Shown: positions 1 to 9,350 of the stretch, piece by piece
Layout: each line of letters starts with the position of its first letter
How positions within the stretch are numbered: the stretch's first letter is position 1
Assembly (NCBI GenBank): GCA_945861435.1
Contig: CAMAUX010000012.1
Span: forward strand, 50,018-114,017
Direction of reading: 5' to 3'
DNA length: 64,000 nt
Source of the DNA: Chthoniobacter flavus
Lineage (GTDB): Bacteria > Verrucomicrobiota > Verrucomicrobiia > Chthoniobacterales > Chthoniobacteraceae
Position numbers and translations under genes: made by a program
Notes under the pieces: model-generated
What the model saw: the letters and a program-made list of their open reading frames with translations, nothing else
What the model was told of the DNA's origin: nothing
Databases searched by the model: none

Positions 1-3000
1 GAAGTCCCCGAGACGTCGATGCGCCCGCCAGCCTGCGTCACAATATTGCCCGACAGGGTCACCTGCCCACCTCCCAAGACTGACCCCACCCGGTTGCCGC
101 GCGCATCAGGAACAATCAGCGTGGTACCTGCAGCGGACAGACTCGCATCCGGCCCCAAATGCAGCGTGCACAATGCCTGTGCACGGTTGGCAAAGAGGGG
201 GAGTGAATTGCGCGCTGCCTGCAGACTGATGCTCCCACCGGGAACCAAAATCGTCCCGTCCACCGCAAGCGTATCCGCCTTCAACGTCACCCCACCCAGC
301 GGATCCGTGCTGATTCGCGCCCCTTTCTCCATCACCAGATCTCCGCGCAAGAGAAGCAGATTGTTTTGGAACGAATCCACCACGTTGAGCGCCCCAAAGC
401 TGAGCACAGCAGGCGCACGCACACCCACCGGCTTGAGACCCGCCACCAACTGGATCTCGTCCTCCGACAACGACCCCACTCCCACCCAACTGTGCACCTG
501 CGGCGCTACAATCGTCCCGCTTGCAATGACAAGCCCCGGGCCAAAGTTGAACGTCCCGCCGCCAGACGTGCCGATCCCCACCAAGCTAATACTGCCAAAA
601 CCCTGTTCGCTGAAAGATGCCGGATTCAACGCAAGCCCGCTCCCGGCCACACCACCCACTCGAATGAGCGGCGCCTGCACCGAGACCACTCCTGCACTCG
701 TCCCTCCCGAATACCCTCGCAACTCCGCACCCAGCTGCAATCCCCCTCCCAACACCGACGTGAGGCTGAGATCCTGCCCAGCCTTCAGGTTCAGCGCACC
801 CGCACGACCATAAGTGATCCGCCGCAGCGCGCTGACACGCACCCCGCCCGAAACGTCAAGCAGCGCCCCATGAGCCAGCTCAAGATCCAAGGCATTGAGA
901 GACAACGTCCCTCCATGAATCGCTAGGGAGGACGTGCGAACCGCCTCGCTTCCCGAACGCTCATCCACCTGCAACCCCGCCACACTCAGCACTGCCCCGT
1001 CTGCCACCGTCACTTTCCCCCGGCCCACACTCACCGGCGGTGTGCTCATCCCTTCCGGCGCTGCGGTGAGCTTCGCAGCCAGTGAGGGAGAAATATTGAA
1101 AGCCGAAAGCTGGAGCCGCCCGCCGGGAGCCGATAACTGGCCGCCCACGGTGATGTTCTTCCCCGCAAGCGACAGCTGCCCACCCGGTGCCGCCGCCAGA
1201 ACCACTCCCGCCGGCACCGACACATCCCCGTCCACATTCTCCAACTTCAGCGATCCAAATCCCAGAGTCCCCAGCACCCCAGGCGCGAACACCGCGTCGT
1301 CCTTGCGCTCCTGTCTCAATGCATCCGGCTCGCCGCCCACTCCAAGCGCAAATGCCGCCGGCTCCACTTGGATGGCACCTGTCTCAAAGCGCACCTTCGG
1401 CGCGGCGGGTGAGTAGCTCACAAACCCTGAGCCAAACCGTTGCTGTGCAGAGAACGACACCTCCAAAAGCCCGGGGGTTGGAGCCGCACTTCTCTGGCGC
1501 GGCCCGCTCACCGTCGTCCCCACCAGCACACCATCCAGCGCAGCAGATCCCGCGCTGATTCGCAGCACTCCGCCCGCAGCTCCCTGCTGATATCCCGCCT
1601 CATAATAGCCGCCCGTGGACAGCAGGCTGCGCGAGAAACTCTCCTGCACCCCGTGACGTGCGTCCTTGAGCACAAGACTCGGGGTGAGAATCCCATCGTA
1701 AACCCTTTCAGGTGTCGCTTTGGCAATGTCGTACACCACCCCGTTGGAAACCAACCGGGTGGTCGCCATCATTCCCCCCTCATACTGGATCCATCCCCCG
1801 GAAACATCGATACGTGCCCCCTCCCGCACGACCACCGCTTCGCCGGCATTAAACACCGCCCTCCCACCAGCCGTCATCAACTCGCCCACCCCCCGCTCCA
1901 CCAGCCCCACATAGCCCGAAGCATTCGCCAACGGCGTCCCCACCCAAGCCACGCCGTTGTAGACCCCGCTCTCACGCATATCCACCGTCACCGTCTTCCC
2001 CCTCAACACCCCGGAGCGCTGCAACGGCGAGTCCGCAAGCTCCGAGCCTCGCAGCTGCACCGCAACAAGATTGCGCGCCACCGGAATGCGCACATCGCGC
2101 GATCCCGACAGATCGATCGTGGCCCCTTGGTCCACATAGATCTGCCCGCCATCAAAAACCAACTGATACCCCCCGGGCACCGCCTGCCAGCTGCCCGCAT
2201 TCACCGTCAAATCCGCGGAGGGCGCCCAGAGGAGCGCATTCTCGTCCACATGCACACTGTGTCCCTGGAGCACCACCGCTGAGTTGAGCGCAAGCTGGGT
2301 GCCCACCACCGTCTTGGCGCTCTCCCACTCCGGCACCACCTGTGTGAGGCTCTCTTTGGCCAGATGCACGTGACCCGTCGCCGTGAACGCCACACCCACC
2401 TTTTGCGTCAGCGGATCGGTCACCCGCGTTGCATTGTACTCGGCACGAAGGTCGAGCCGCCCGTTGAGCGACACCGAAGTGGTGCTCAGCAGTGCACCGG
2501 CCTGCTCCAACGTGCTCCCCACCATCGTCACGTTGCCCCGCGGCGCCTCAATCACCCCCTCGTTGGTCACCGTCCCGCCTGCGGTTCCAGCCGCAGCCAG
2601 TGGATCCACCACCTTCCCCACAAAAACATCCAACCCACGCAGCGAAGGGTCCGTGCTCGCGTGCCCCACAAACCCGACCTGCTCACCCGCAGCGAGAATC
2701 GTCTGCCCGTCCGGAGTCGAGATCGTCCCCCGGTTCGTCACCACGGGCCCTATCAGCGCCACCCGCCCGCCCACACTGTCCGCTCCCGTCGGGGCCGAGA
2801 TCTGCGCACCACGCTCCACCACCACATCGCCGCTGTGCCCATCCGCCAATAGCGAGCGCACCGGGTCGAAGGCGGGCACCGTGCTCCCCGAGAGCTGCTC
2901 CACCTTCAGGCTCGAGAAAAGAAACTGAAAGTCCGGATTATTCAGCAACCCGCTGCTCACGAGGTTGTCGTTGATGGGAAGCGACGACGCCACCAGCGTG

Positions 3001-3710
3001 TGCGTGTTCACCTGACTGCCCCCGCCAAAAATAATCCCGTTCTGGTTGATCACATACACCTGCCCGGGCGCTTCAATCTTACCGAGAATCTGCGACGGAC
3101 TCTGACTCGGATCGCTCACCTTGTTGAAAGCCACCCAGCGACGATTCCCGTCCCCACCCGCACTCTGGTCAAATTTCAGCGTTGTCGCTGAGCCCACGTT
3201 GAACGTCTTCCAATTCAACACCGCCTGCTGGCTGGTCTGCTCCACCGTCACCACCTTCCGAGCGGATAAGCCGGCGCCGACATTCGTTTCCACGGGAAGC
3301 TTCGCTCCATTCCAAAGGGGAGTGTTCACCGCCGCCCCGGGCGCCACCTCCAAACCGCCCGTCACCAAACCGTTGGGCACCGCGGACACACTGGCGCGCG
3401 CCGTCGCCCTCGCCGAGTCCTGCAACGCCTTCAGCGATGTCAGCACCTGCGACGAGCGCGTCACCGCATCCCCTCCCGCCACCACCCCAGCACCACCACC
3501 CGAACTCGCTGAAAACGCCGCATCCGGAGCCTTCACCCCACCAGAAACCCTGCCACCCGACCCGCGATACAACCCACCGCCTCCCACGCGCGTGTCACCC
3601 GCCTGCGCCGAAAGCGCAAACGCCGCGGTGCAACATGCACCCACGATCGCCGCGCGCCGCAACAGACAGTCCGTTGTCCCGCGCCGCACTGTGGAAGGGA
3701 GGCGCATCAT
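1..3710 (-). CDS. TpsA-type filamentous haemagglutinin-like exoprotein, 3' end outside window
   Basis: This is the secreted partner of a two-partner secretion system, and the frame stays open for about 1236 codons to the left edge. The start is the first of two adjacent ATGs. It overlaps the stop of the upstream coiled-coil gene by four bases. Residues 1-37 look like a long signal sequence ending in ALSAQAG. Residues about 145-250 match the TPS secretion domain (haemagglutination activity family): QQAVLNWKTFNVG is followed by INQNGIIFGGG at 221-231, a variant of the conserved NPNGI motif. The rest is a glycine/valine/serine-rich string of short repeats, such as ARIDVSGG and GGRVALIGP, typical of a beta-helix fibre. 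Its exporter is encoded at 9351-11000 in the same operon. The C-terminus and any functional domain lie beyond the window, so adhesin, hydrolase or toxin roles cannot be separated. Confidence 0.88.
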   Translation of the reverse strand, partial: MMRLPSTVRRGTTDCLLRRAAIVGACCTAAFALSAQAGDTRVGGGGLYRGSGGRVSGGVKAPDAAFSASSGGGAGVVAGGDAVTRSSQVLTSLKALQDSARATARASVSAVPNGLVTGGLEVAPGAAVNTPLWNGAKLPVETNVGAGLSARKVVTVEQTSQQAVLNWKTFNVGSATTLKFDQSAGGDGNRRWVAFNKVSDPSQSPSQILGKIEAPGQVYVINQNGIIFGGGSQVNTHTLVASSLPINDNLVSSGLLNNPDFQFLFSSLKVEQLSGSTVPAFDPVRSLLADGHSGDVVVERGAQISAPTGADSVGGRVALIGPVVTNRGTISTPDGQTILAAGEQVGFVGHASTDPSLRGLDVFVGKVVDPLAAAGTAGGTVTNEGVIEAPRGNVTMVGSTLEQAGALLSTTSVSLNGRLDLRAEYNATRVTDPLTQKVGVAFTATGHVHLAKESLTQVVPEWESAKTVVGTQLALNSAVVLQGHSVHVDENALLWAPSADLTVNAGSWQAVPGGYQLVFDGGQIYVDQGATIDLSGSRDVRIPVARNLVAVQLRGSELADSPLQRSGVLRGKTVTVDMRESGVYNGVAWVGTPLANASGYVGLVERGVGELMTAGGRAVFNAGEAVVVREGARIDVSGGWIQYEGGMMATTRLVSNGVVYDIAKATPERVYDGILTPSLVLKDARHGVQESFSRSLLSTGGYYEAGYQQGAAGGVLRISAGSAALDGVLVGTTVSGPRQRSAAPTPGLLEVSFSAQQRFGSGFVSYSPAAPKVRFETGAIQVEPAAFALGVGGEPDALRQERKDDAVFAPGVLGTLGFGSLKLENVDGDVSVPAGVVLAAAPGGQLSLAGKNITVGGQLSAPGGRLQLSAFNISPSLAAKLTAAPEGMSTPPVSVGRGKVTVADGAVLSVAGLQVDERSGSEAVRTSSLAIHGGTLSLNALDLELAHGALLDVSGGVRVSALRRITYGRAGALNLKAGQDLSLTSVLGGGLQLGAELRGYSGGTSAGVVSVQAPLIRVGGVAGSGLALNPASFSEQGFGSISLVGIGTSGGGTFNFGPGLVIASGTIVAPQVHSWVGVGSLSEDEIQLVAGLKPVGVRAPAVLSFGALNVVDSFQNNLLLLRGDLVMEKGARISTDPLGGVTLKADTLAVDGTILVPGGSISLQAARNSLPLFANRAQALCTLHLGPDASLSAAGTTLIVPDARGNRVGSVLGGGQVTLSGNIVTQAGGRIDVSGT

Positions 3711-4312
3711 GGCTTGATCCGCTGCTCCGAGATCTTGTCCGTGTAATCCTGGACGAGGTTCTGAAGCTTCACCCGCGTGATCCCAATGAAGGGCTCGCGC
3801 GCCGTAATCGCATCCCCAATCCCGAACTTCCGGTACCGCTCCAAAATCTCCGTGGCGATCTTGTGCAGCGCCACGTTCCGGGTTTGCTGCTCATCACACC
3901 GCCGCTCCAGCACCGCCGCCTTGTCCGTCATCCGCACCTTCTCCTTCTCCAGAGCGGTTGCGATCTCAGTCACCTTTTGATGACCCGCCTTCCACTTATC
4001 CAGCGCCTCGGCGAGCCGGGCATTCTCGGCCGCACCAGCCCCCAGCTTCGCCTTCAAGGCCTTGAGCTCCTCCTGATCCGCAGCCGCCTGCTTCTTGATC
4101 TGCGCAAGGTCGGCCGCGGCCGCCTTGAGCTTTTGATCGTTCTCGGCCTGTGCCGCCTGCAGGTTCGCCTTCTCGGTCTCCGCCGATCGGAGCTGCAGCA
4201 TCGTGTTGCGCAGAGCCTCCCGCATTTTCTGCTCCGCGGGATCCGCAGCGCGAGCCTGCATGAGGGCGACGCCGGACAGCACGAGGCCCAGCCAGAATGG
4301 GTTTTTTGCCAT
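3707..4312 (-). CDS. Secreted coiled-coil protein of the TPS/Ton operon
   Basis: A 201-residue protein of unknown function. I chose the ATG giving MAKNPFWLGLVLSG because it begins a clean signal peptide cleaved near ARA-ADP and lies two bases after the porin stop. An open frame extends upstream, but only over the porin coding sequence. Residues about 25-150 are Ala/Glu/Lys/Gln-rich with heptad character, giving a long coiled coil (for example KLKAAAADLAQIKKQAAAD). The tail includes RYRKFGIGDAITAREPFIG and may be a small folded domain. It sits between the porin and tpsA genes with four-base overlap to tpsA, so it is probably periplasmic or envelope-attached and made together with them. The Pseudomonas pdt locus also has a small extra gene beside its TPS pair, but I cannot claim homology. 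Confidence 0.8.
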   Translation of the reverse strand: MAKNPFWLGLVLSGVALMQARAADPAEQKMREALRNTMLQLRSAETEKANLQAAQAENDQKLKAAAADLAQIKKQAAADQEELKALKAKLGAGAAENARLAEALDKWKAGHQKVTEIATALEKEKVRMTDKAAVLERRCDEQQTRNVALHKIATEILERYRKFGIGDAITAREPFIGITRVKLQNLVQDYTDKISEQRIKP

Positions 4313-4314
4313 AG

Positions 4315-6297
4315 CTAGAATTTTCCTGAAAAGTCCACTTCCAACGTGTCGTTCTTGAAGGGCGCCCCAGCCACCTGCGTGGCACTCATCCACTTCACCC
4401 CCACCGTCACCCGCGGCGAAAGTGCGAGCGAACTCCAGAGCATGAACCCCTTCATGTTCGTCCCACCCACCCCGAAGTCCGAATCCACAAAGCCGTCAAT
4501 CGCGGCGTCCGATTCCATGTACCGATAGTTCAGCCCCGCGCTCCAGTCCCAGCGCTTGTCCATCGTCGGACTCCCCACACGCAGCCCCAGCAGCCACGCC
4601 GTGTCGCCGCCGACAAATGCACCATCGTCGTACCGCACCACTCCACCCGCGTCTGCCACCCCAGCACGGTTGTTCACCGCCGCGCGCTTTCCATCCGGGT
4701 CCCTCCTGTCCATCGCCCCCCGATCAAAGGCAAGGTTCTTGGCATACTCGCCATAAAGCGAAATCTGGAAGGGCTCGAACTGGTTGAAGTCCACGCGAGC
4801 CGTCAGCGCCCCAGTCCGGAACGGCGTCGCCAGCCCGTAGTACTGGAACTGAAGGATCTGCCCATCGTTGTTGTCGGTGCCCTTCTGAATGTTCCGCAGC
4901 CGCCGATAGGTGTTCCCCTTCTGCGCAAATGTGGGACGCGTCGAGTCCGTGTTACCGGCGTCCTGCGCGGTGAGCGGCAGGTAGGGATCAGACAACCGTC
5001 CCTCCACCCCCTTGAAATCATAGAGCGCCGCACCCAGCTTCACGTCCACCTTCGGCCGCACCTTCCACTCCACCCCGAACTGACCGCCGTAAAGCCACTT
5101 GTCTGTACTCGAGAATTTCTTCGACTCGTTCGTCGCAAAATTCAGGTCCGTGTTGAAAACCGGGAACATCCCTCCCGCCCCAAAGAGCGTCACCCCCTCC
5201 GCCACACGATACCGCCCCCTTGCTCCGATCCCGTCCAATCCCACGTCCTCGTCCCAAATAATGTCCGTGGAAAAGAACGGGTTGTCGAATCGGCCAGCCA
5301 TCACCGCGAGCGTCCCCTCCGGCCGCCCACCCATCTCGTACTGCAGAAACCCGCGGTCCAGCCAGAGGCTGTACTTGCTGAAATTACCGCCCTGCCCCGA
5401 ACCCACAGCGCCCAGACTTTGGTTCGTGGACACCGGCGTGTTCGAATCCCCAGTCGCGATCCGCATCCCCATGCTGAACCCATCCCCAAGATCCGCTGAA
5501 AGCCCACCCCGCGCACGAATCCGAAGCCGCGAACGCTCCTGATCCGCATTGAGATAGGGCGGATTCAACACTCCTGCCTCGTCGAAAGGCGAACCCGTGT
5601 TGATCGCGTTAAAGTTCGGGAAGATCCCAGCACCGCCGTTGTTCCCCGGATAAAACAAACCCTCACCACGGATGCGCACATCTCCAAACACCTTGAGGCG
5701 GGCAACCCAAGGCGGAAGCGTGTTCGGTGCCACCCATCCCTCCTTGCGCGCCAACTCCAGCACCTCCGCTCGGAGTTCATCCCGGATCTGGCTCTTCACC
5801 ACCGGCGGCACATACGTCACACGCACCGTGTCCTCACCCGCCGCCGGCAAATCACCCGCACCGCCCTGCTGCGCAAGCGCCGCCCGAACCGCCGCATCCA
5901 CAAAAACCTGCTGCTGTTGTGCCGAAGCCGCACGCGCATGCTCCGTGTCCTCCTCTGCCTGCTTCACCAATTCGTCAGCCTCGTCCTTCGCGAGCAAACC
6001 CTTGGCCACCATCCGACGGATCAGATTGAGCGTAAGACTCTCCGATGCACCAGCCCTGGAAGCCGAAGCCGAAGACACCGAAGCCGGAATACCCACCGGC
6101 AGCAGCTCGCCCACCGGATCAGCCGCCACCTCCGCTGGCACCGCCAGTTGACTCGCCACCGGACCCGGCCGCGCACCAGGCAACTGCCCGGAGCCACCAG
6201 GCTCCACAGCCAGCAGCAGACTCGCCGGCCCCGCAAACAGCGGCCAGCTCATGCGGCGGACAAGACCGCCGGAACGAAGACTTGGGGTGGTTTTCAT
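4315..6297 (-). CDS. Putative outer-membrane porin (Porin_5-like beta-barrel)
   Basis: A 660-residue outer-membrane barrel, probably a solute channel. The chosen ATG gives MKTTPSLRSGGLVRR and a signal region. The longer frame upstream reads through the tonB-like gene and is rejected. Residues about 60-180 are a charged/coiled N-terminal part, including RMVAKGLLAKDEADELVKQ. The remainder is a barrel with alternating aromatic strands: WVARLKVFGDVRIRGEG opens it, the central part has VMAGRFDNPFFSTD and IIWDEDVGLDGIGARGRY, and the last residue of the chain is Phe (VDFSGKF), as usual for BAM substrates. These features match the putative porin family common in Verrucomicrobiota and Bacteroidota. 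The gene lies 23 bases after the tonB-like gene and 2 bases before the coiled-coil gene. With Pho boxes upstream of the operon, phosphate or an organophosphate is the likely solute, but this is inferred. Confidence 0.83.
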   Translation of the reverse strand: MKTTPSLRSGGLVRRMSWPLFAGPASLLLAVEPGGSGQLPGARPGPVASQLAVPAEVAADPVGELLPVGIPASVSSASASRAGASESLTLNLIRRMVAKGLLAKDEADELVKQAEEDTEHARAASAQQQQVFVDAAVRAALAQQGGAGDLPAAGEDTVRVTYVPPVVKSQIRDELRAEVLELARKEGWVAPNTLPPWVARLKVFGDVRIRGEGLFYPGNNGGAGIFPNFNAINTGSPFDEAGVLNPPYLNADQERSRLRIRARGGLSADLGDGFSMGMRIATGDSNTPVSTNQSLGAVGSGQGGNFSKYSLWLDRGFLQYEMGGRPEGTLAVMAGRFDNPFFSTDIIWDEDVGLDGIGARGRYRVAEGVTLFGAGGMFPVFNTDLNFATNESKKFSSTDKWLYGGQFGVEWKVRPKVDVKLGAALYDFKGVEGRLSDPYLPLTAQDAGNTDSTRPTFAQKGNTYRRLRNIQKGTDNNDGQILQFQYYGLATPFRTGALTARVDFNQFEPFQISLYGEYAKNLAFDRGAMDRRDPDGKRAAVNNRAGVADAGGVVRYDDGAFVGGDTAWLLGLRVGSPTMDKRWDWSAGLNYRYMESDAAIDGFVDSDFGVGGTNMKGFMLWSSLALSPRVTVGVKWMSATQVAGAPFKNDTLEVDFSGKF

Positions 6298-6320
6298 CAG
6301 AATTCTCGAAAAAAATTGCG

Positions 6321-6995
6321 TTAGTTCGGGCGGCGCGCATTGAGCCGAAGAACGATCGGGGTCGGCATCCCCTCGGGAGGCGGTTCCTGCAGCTGCAATC
6401 CCTTGAGCACCTCGCCCGTCAGCGCTGCATCCAGCTGAGGATCTCCGGTCGAGGACGCCAGCGCAGCACGCGTGATGCGCCCCTCGCCGTCCGGCCATAC
6501 CTTCACCTCCACGCGCAAACTCGCGCTGCGCAGCTTCGGATGACTGCGCAGGGCATCCGCAATGCGCCCCTGCACCTTGCTCCCGTAGCGCGCCCAACGC
6601 GCCTTCGCGCCTGCACCGCCAGGCCCCCCACCCATGCGGCCCATCCCGTTGCCGTGCGCCAGACCAAACCCGTCCGGAGGTCCGTCCCCCTTCAAATTCG
6701 TTCCCAACGCGCTGTCCGGCGGCTCATCCTTGGGCGAGTCGTCCGGCTTCTCCTCATTCTGATCCGCAGGATTGGGCTCTATCTTCGGCTGGTCCACTGG
6801 CGGCGGGGGCGGCGGTGGAGGCGGCGGCGTCGACGGCAGCGGGGTGATCCGCACCATGTTCATCTCGGGCGGCCTGCTCCGCGTCGAGTGGGAGGCGCTC
6901 GTGAGCTGCTGGTACGTGAAACCCATCAGCGCCAGAAGAGCCACTCCCACCACCACCCCAAGCCACTTGTGCTTCTTGAAAATACTCTCGTCCAT
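6321..6995 (-). CDS. TonB-like energy transducer
   Basis: A 224-residue TonB-type protein. Residues about 8-32 form the N-terminal membrane anchor (KKHKWLGVVVGVALLALMGF). A proline stretch of ten consecutive Pro near residue 60 and an acidic/Pro linker follow, suited to spanning the periplasm. The last 90 residues resemble a TonB C-terminal domain, with YGSKVQGRIADALRSHPKL and a beta segment ASLRVEVKVWPDGEG. It lies 18 bases downstream of exbD and 23 bases before the porin gene, so the motor (ExbB/ExbD) and transducer are made together. The outer-membrane partner is uncertain. No TonB-box receptor with a plug domain is visible nearby; the barrels at hand are TpsB and the porin. Confidence 0.88.
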   Translation of the reverse strand: MDESIFKKHKWLGVVVGVALLALMGFTYQQLTSASHSTRSRPPEMNMVRITPLPSTPPPPPPPPPPVDQPKIEPNPADQNEEKPDDSPKDEPPDSALGTNLKGDGPPDGFGLAHGNGMGRMGGGPGGAGAKARWARYGSKVQGRIADALRSHPKLRSASLRVEVKVWPDGEGRITRAALASSTGDPQLDAALTGEVLKGLQLQEPPPEGMPTPIVLRLNARRPN

Positions 6996-7013
6996 GTCCG
7001 TAATTCTACCCCC

Positions 7014-7421
7014 TCACTTCCCAGCCGCCTTCGTCGCCAGCCCCACCTGGCTGAGCCCGAGCCGCCCCAGCACGTCGAGCACATCCATCACCCCTTGGTA
7101 CTGCGTGAGACTGTCCCCTCGGATCACCGCCGGAAAATCCGGGTTGCTCGCCTTGTGCGCCGTCAGCCTCTGTTCGAGCTCCTGCAGCGTCACAGGAACC
7201 GTATCCAGAAAGATCTTCCCCTCGTTGTTCACCGTGATCGACTTCGTCTTCGGCTTCGCAAGGCTCGGCGTATTCGTGCTCGCCTTGGGCAGGTTCACCT
7301 TCATGCCCTGCACGGATGCCGTGCACATCAGGATGAAGATCACCAGCAGCACGAACACCAGATCCACCATCGGCGTGATGTTCACCTGATCGTACGGTGC
7401 GTTGTCGTCTTGAAGTTGCAT
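7014..7421 (-). CDS. exbD: ExbD/TolR-family proton-motor subunit
   Basis: A 135-residue ExbD. One transmembrane helix spans residues about 19-38. It contains the family's essential membrane Asp in the context NITPMVDLVFVLLVIFILM (Asp20). The periplasmic part has the usual beta-rich fold, including KSITVNNEGKIFLD and AVIRGD. Standard length, no truncation. It pairs with the ExbB fusion encoded 61 bases upstream and precedes the tonB-like gene by 18 bases. Together these would use the proton gradient to drive the TonB-like protein. Identification is secure at family level; assignment to ExbD rather than TolR rests on the adjacent tonB-like gene. Confidence 0.94.
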   Translation of the reverse strand: MQLQDDNAPYDQVNITPMVDLVFVLLVIFILMCTASVQGMKVNLPKASTNTPSLAKPKTKSITVNNEGKIFLDTVPVTLQELEQRLTAHKASNPDFPAVIRGDSLTQYQGVMDVLDVLGRLGLSQVGLATKAAGK

Positions 7422-7482
7422 GATCTAATCCCCCGGTTATGCGTTCGCTGCGTTCTCTTGTCCCGTAATCTTGGTGCGCTCC

Positions 7483-9327
7483 CTAGTGGCCTCCGATGTC
7501 CACCATGTTCTCGTCCCCGTAGAACTCGGCCATCTTCGTCACAAACTCGTCCACGAAGACGTGCATGTCGTTGCTCGCCTCCTTCACCCGCGAGGTGAGG
7601 TAGTTGTAACCAAACAACGCAGGGATCGCCACGACCAGCCCCGCCACTGTCGCCACCAGCGCCGCCGCAATGCCGGGCGCAATCGCGTTCACGTTCACAT
7701 CCCCGGCCGCCGCAATCGCCGCAAACGTGATCATCACCCCCACCACCGTCCCCAGCAGCCCAAGAAACGGCCCACCCGAAATCGCGATGGTCAGAAACAC
7801 CATGAGCTGGTTGAGCTTCTGCGTCTCGCGCACCATCCCCGCATCCATCGAAGCCCGGATCGCCTGAATCGAACGCGCGCTCAGCACCCGCGTATCCGGC
7901 GCCGCATCCCCCGCCACACGATGCCGGATCTCCTCCGCCCCGATGTGATAGATCCGGTACACGGAGGCGTGCCGCAGCAGCTTCTCCGCGTCGCTGTCCA
8001 CACGCCCACCCACGCTTCGCACTTTGTCGGGATCTCCATGGTCCAGCGCCGTGAGGTCCGCCGCCAGATGCCGCCACTCGCTCATGAAGAGCGCGTTCCC
8101 CTTCGCATTCGCGTTGAGGTAGGAGGTCTTGATCACCATCACCCACCAGCTGATCACCGCCATCACCGCCAGCACCCCGATGACCACCCAACCGTCCACC
8201 GTCAGCGAACGCATCAGAATCCCGAACGTCCCACTCATCCACGTCGACGCCTGCTCGTCCGCCCCCAGCACCACCAGCCTCCCCGCCTTCTCCCCGCCCT
8301 GGCCATAAGCAACCATCTTCAGAAAACCCGCAGGCCGCGCCACCTTCGCAATCTGCAATTCGTCCATCTCCCCCACAAACCCCTCACCACCCGCCGTATC
8401 GCCGCCGATCGTCAACGGGCCGTTGAGCGCAGGCAACCCCGCTGCAAGACTCGCATACGGCTCGCCATCCACCAAAAGCTGGATGCCGCCAGCCTCCGCA
8501 ACCACCGACAAATGCTTCCATGCGCCGGGCGCCAGCGCCGCCCCCGCCCCGCTCTTCTGCGCCGCACCACCCGCCGCGACCGCCACGTACGGAACCCCGT
8601 TGCTCAGCCCCACCACAAAACTGTTCGCCCCCTCGCGCCTGCTCAAAATCACCGCCTCCGGCACAGGCGCCGATGGCTTGATCCAGAACGAAAGCGTCGC
8701 CGCACCGCCCGCCTTCCATAGCAACGAAGGGCTTGCCGGCACCGACACCGCAGTCTTTCCGGCCAGCTTCAGGCCGCGTCCGATCATCGCCCCCTCCACG
8801 GCGGCTCCGGCGCTCTGCGCGTTATTTCCCGGGATCGAGAAATCCGCCGGCGCAGTCCCCTTCTCGTTGAAGTGATACACGAGCACGGTATCCACGTCGT
8901 AGGTCGCCTTGGCATCCTCCAGCTTCACCCCGGAGTTCCCTTGGTTGCCGTAGTAGAGCCAGAAGCTCGTCGCCTCGCCCGGCTTCACCTCCGGCACCTT
9001 CACCCATGCAAAGGCCTCGCCGAGCAACCCGTCGAATTTTTCAAGGTGATGCGTCAGCACCGTCTTCTCATCCTCACTGACAAAGCGCAGGTCGCTCCCA
9101 TCCTCGCGCGCCGCCGCAAACTGAAAGTCCGCTTCGTGCAACCGCACAAGCACCGCCACGCTCCCACCCACGGGATCCGTAATCGCCACCCCCTTCGAAC
9201 TCGCATCCACCGTGATCTTCTTGCGCACGGTCCAGTCGTTGTTCCACCACGCCTGCGCACTCGCGCTCATGGCTTCAAGCCCGAGAAGGGCCATGCAGAT
9301 GTACTTGCTGATGCTTCGAATCGTCAT
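7483..9327 (-). CDS. DUF2341-LamG-ExbB fusion, proton-channel subunit
   Basis: A 614-residue fusion. The start giving MTIRSISKYICMALLG is followed by a signal peptide cleaved near SAQA-WWN; an earlier start would read through the tpsB end. Residues about 28-120 match DUF2341 (NDWTVRKKITVDAS and FWLYYGNQ). Residues about 150-340 look like a laminin-G/concanavalin-like sandwich (WKHLSVVAEAGGIQLLVDG). A transmembrane segment follows near 385-405 (GWVVIGVLAVMAVISWWVMV). Residues about 410-600 are the MotA/TolQ/ExbB channel, with GGPFLGLLGTVVGVMITF from 518. The fusion places an extracytoplasmic, possibly ligand-binding module directly on the Ton motor. The gene is 23 bases after tpsB and 61 before exbD. 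DUF2341-ExbB fusions are known from phosphate-linked Ton loci; the function of the front domains is not established to my knowledge. Confidence 0.9.
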   Translation of the reverse strand: MTIRSISKYICMALLGLEAMSASAQAWWNNDWTVRKKITVDASSKGVAITDPVGGSVAVLVRLHEADFQFAAAREDGSDLRFVSEDEKTVLTHHLEKFDGLLGEAFAWVKVPEVKPGEATSFWLYYGNQGNSGVKLEDAKATYDVDTVLVYHFNEKGTAPADFSIPGNNAQSAGAAVEGAMIGRGLKLAGKTAVSVPASPSLLWKAGGAATLSFWIKPSAPVPEAVILSRREGANSFVVGLSNGVPYVAVAAGGAAQKSGAGAALAPGAWKHLSVVAEAGGIQLLVDGEPYASLAAGLPALNGPLTIGGDTAGGEGFVGEMDELQIAKVARPAGFLKMVAYGQGGEKAGRLVVLGADEQASTWMSGTFGILMRSLTVDGWVVIGVLAVMAVISWWVMVIKTSYLNANAKGNALFMSEWRHLAADLTALDHGDPDKVRSVGGRVDSDAEKLLRHASVYRIYHIGAEEIRHRVAGDAAPDTRVLSARSIQAIRASMDAGMVRETQKLNQLMVFLTIAISGGPFLGLLGTVVGVMITFAAIAAAGDVNVNAIAPGIAAALVATVAGLVVAIPALFGYNYLTSRVKEASNDMHVFVDEFVTKMAEFYGDENMVDIGGH

Positions 9328-9350
9328 AGGAAGATAAACAGGAAAAAGAC

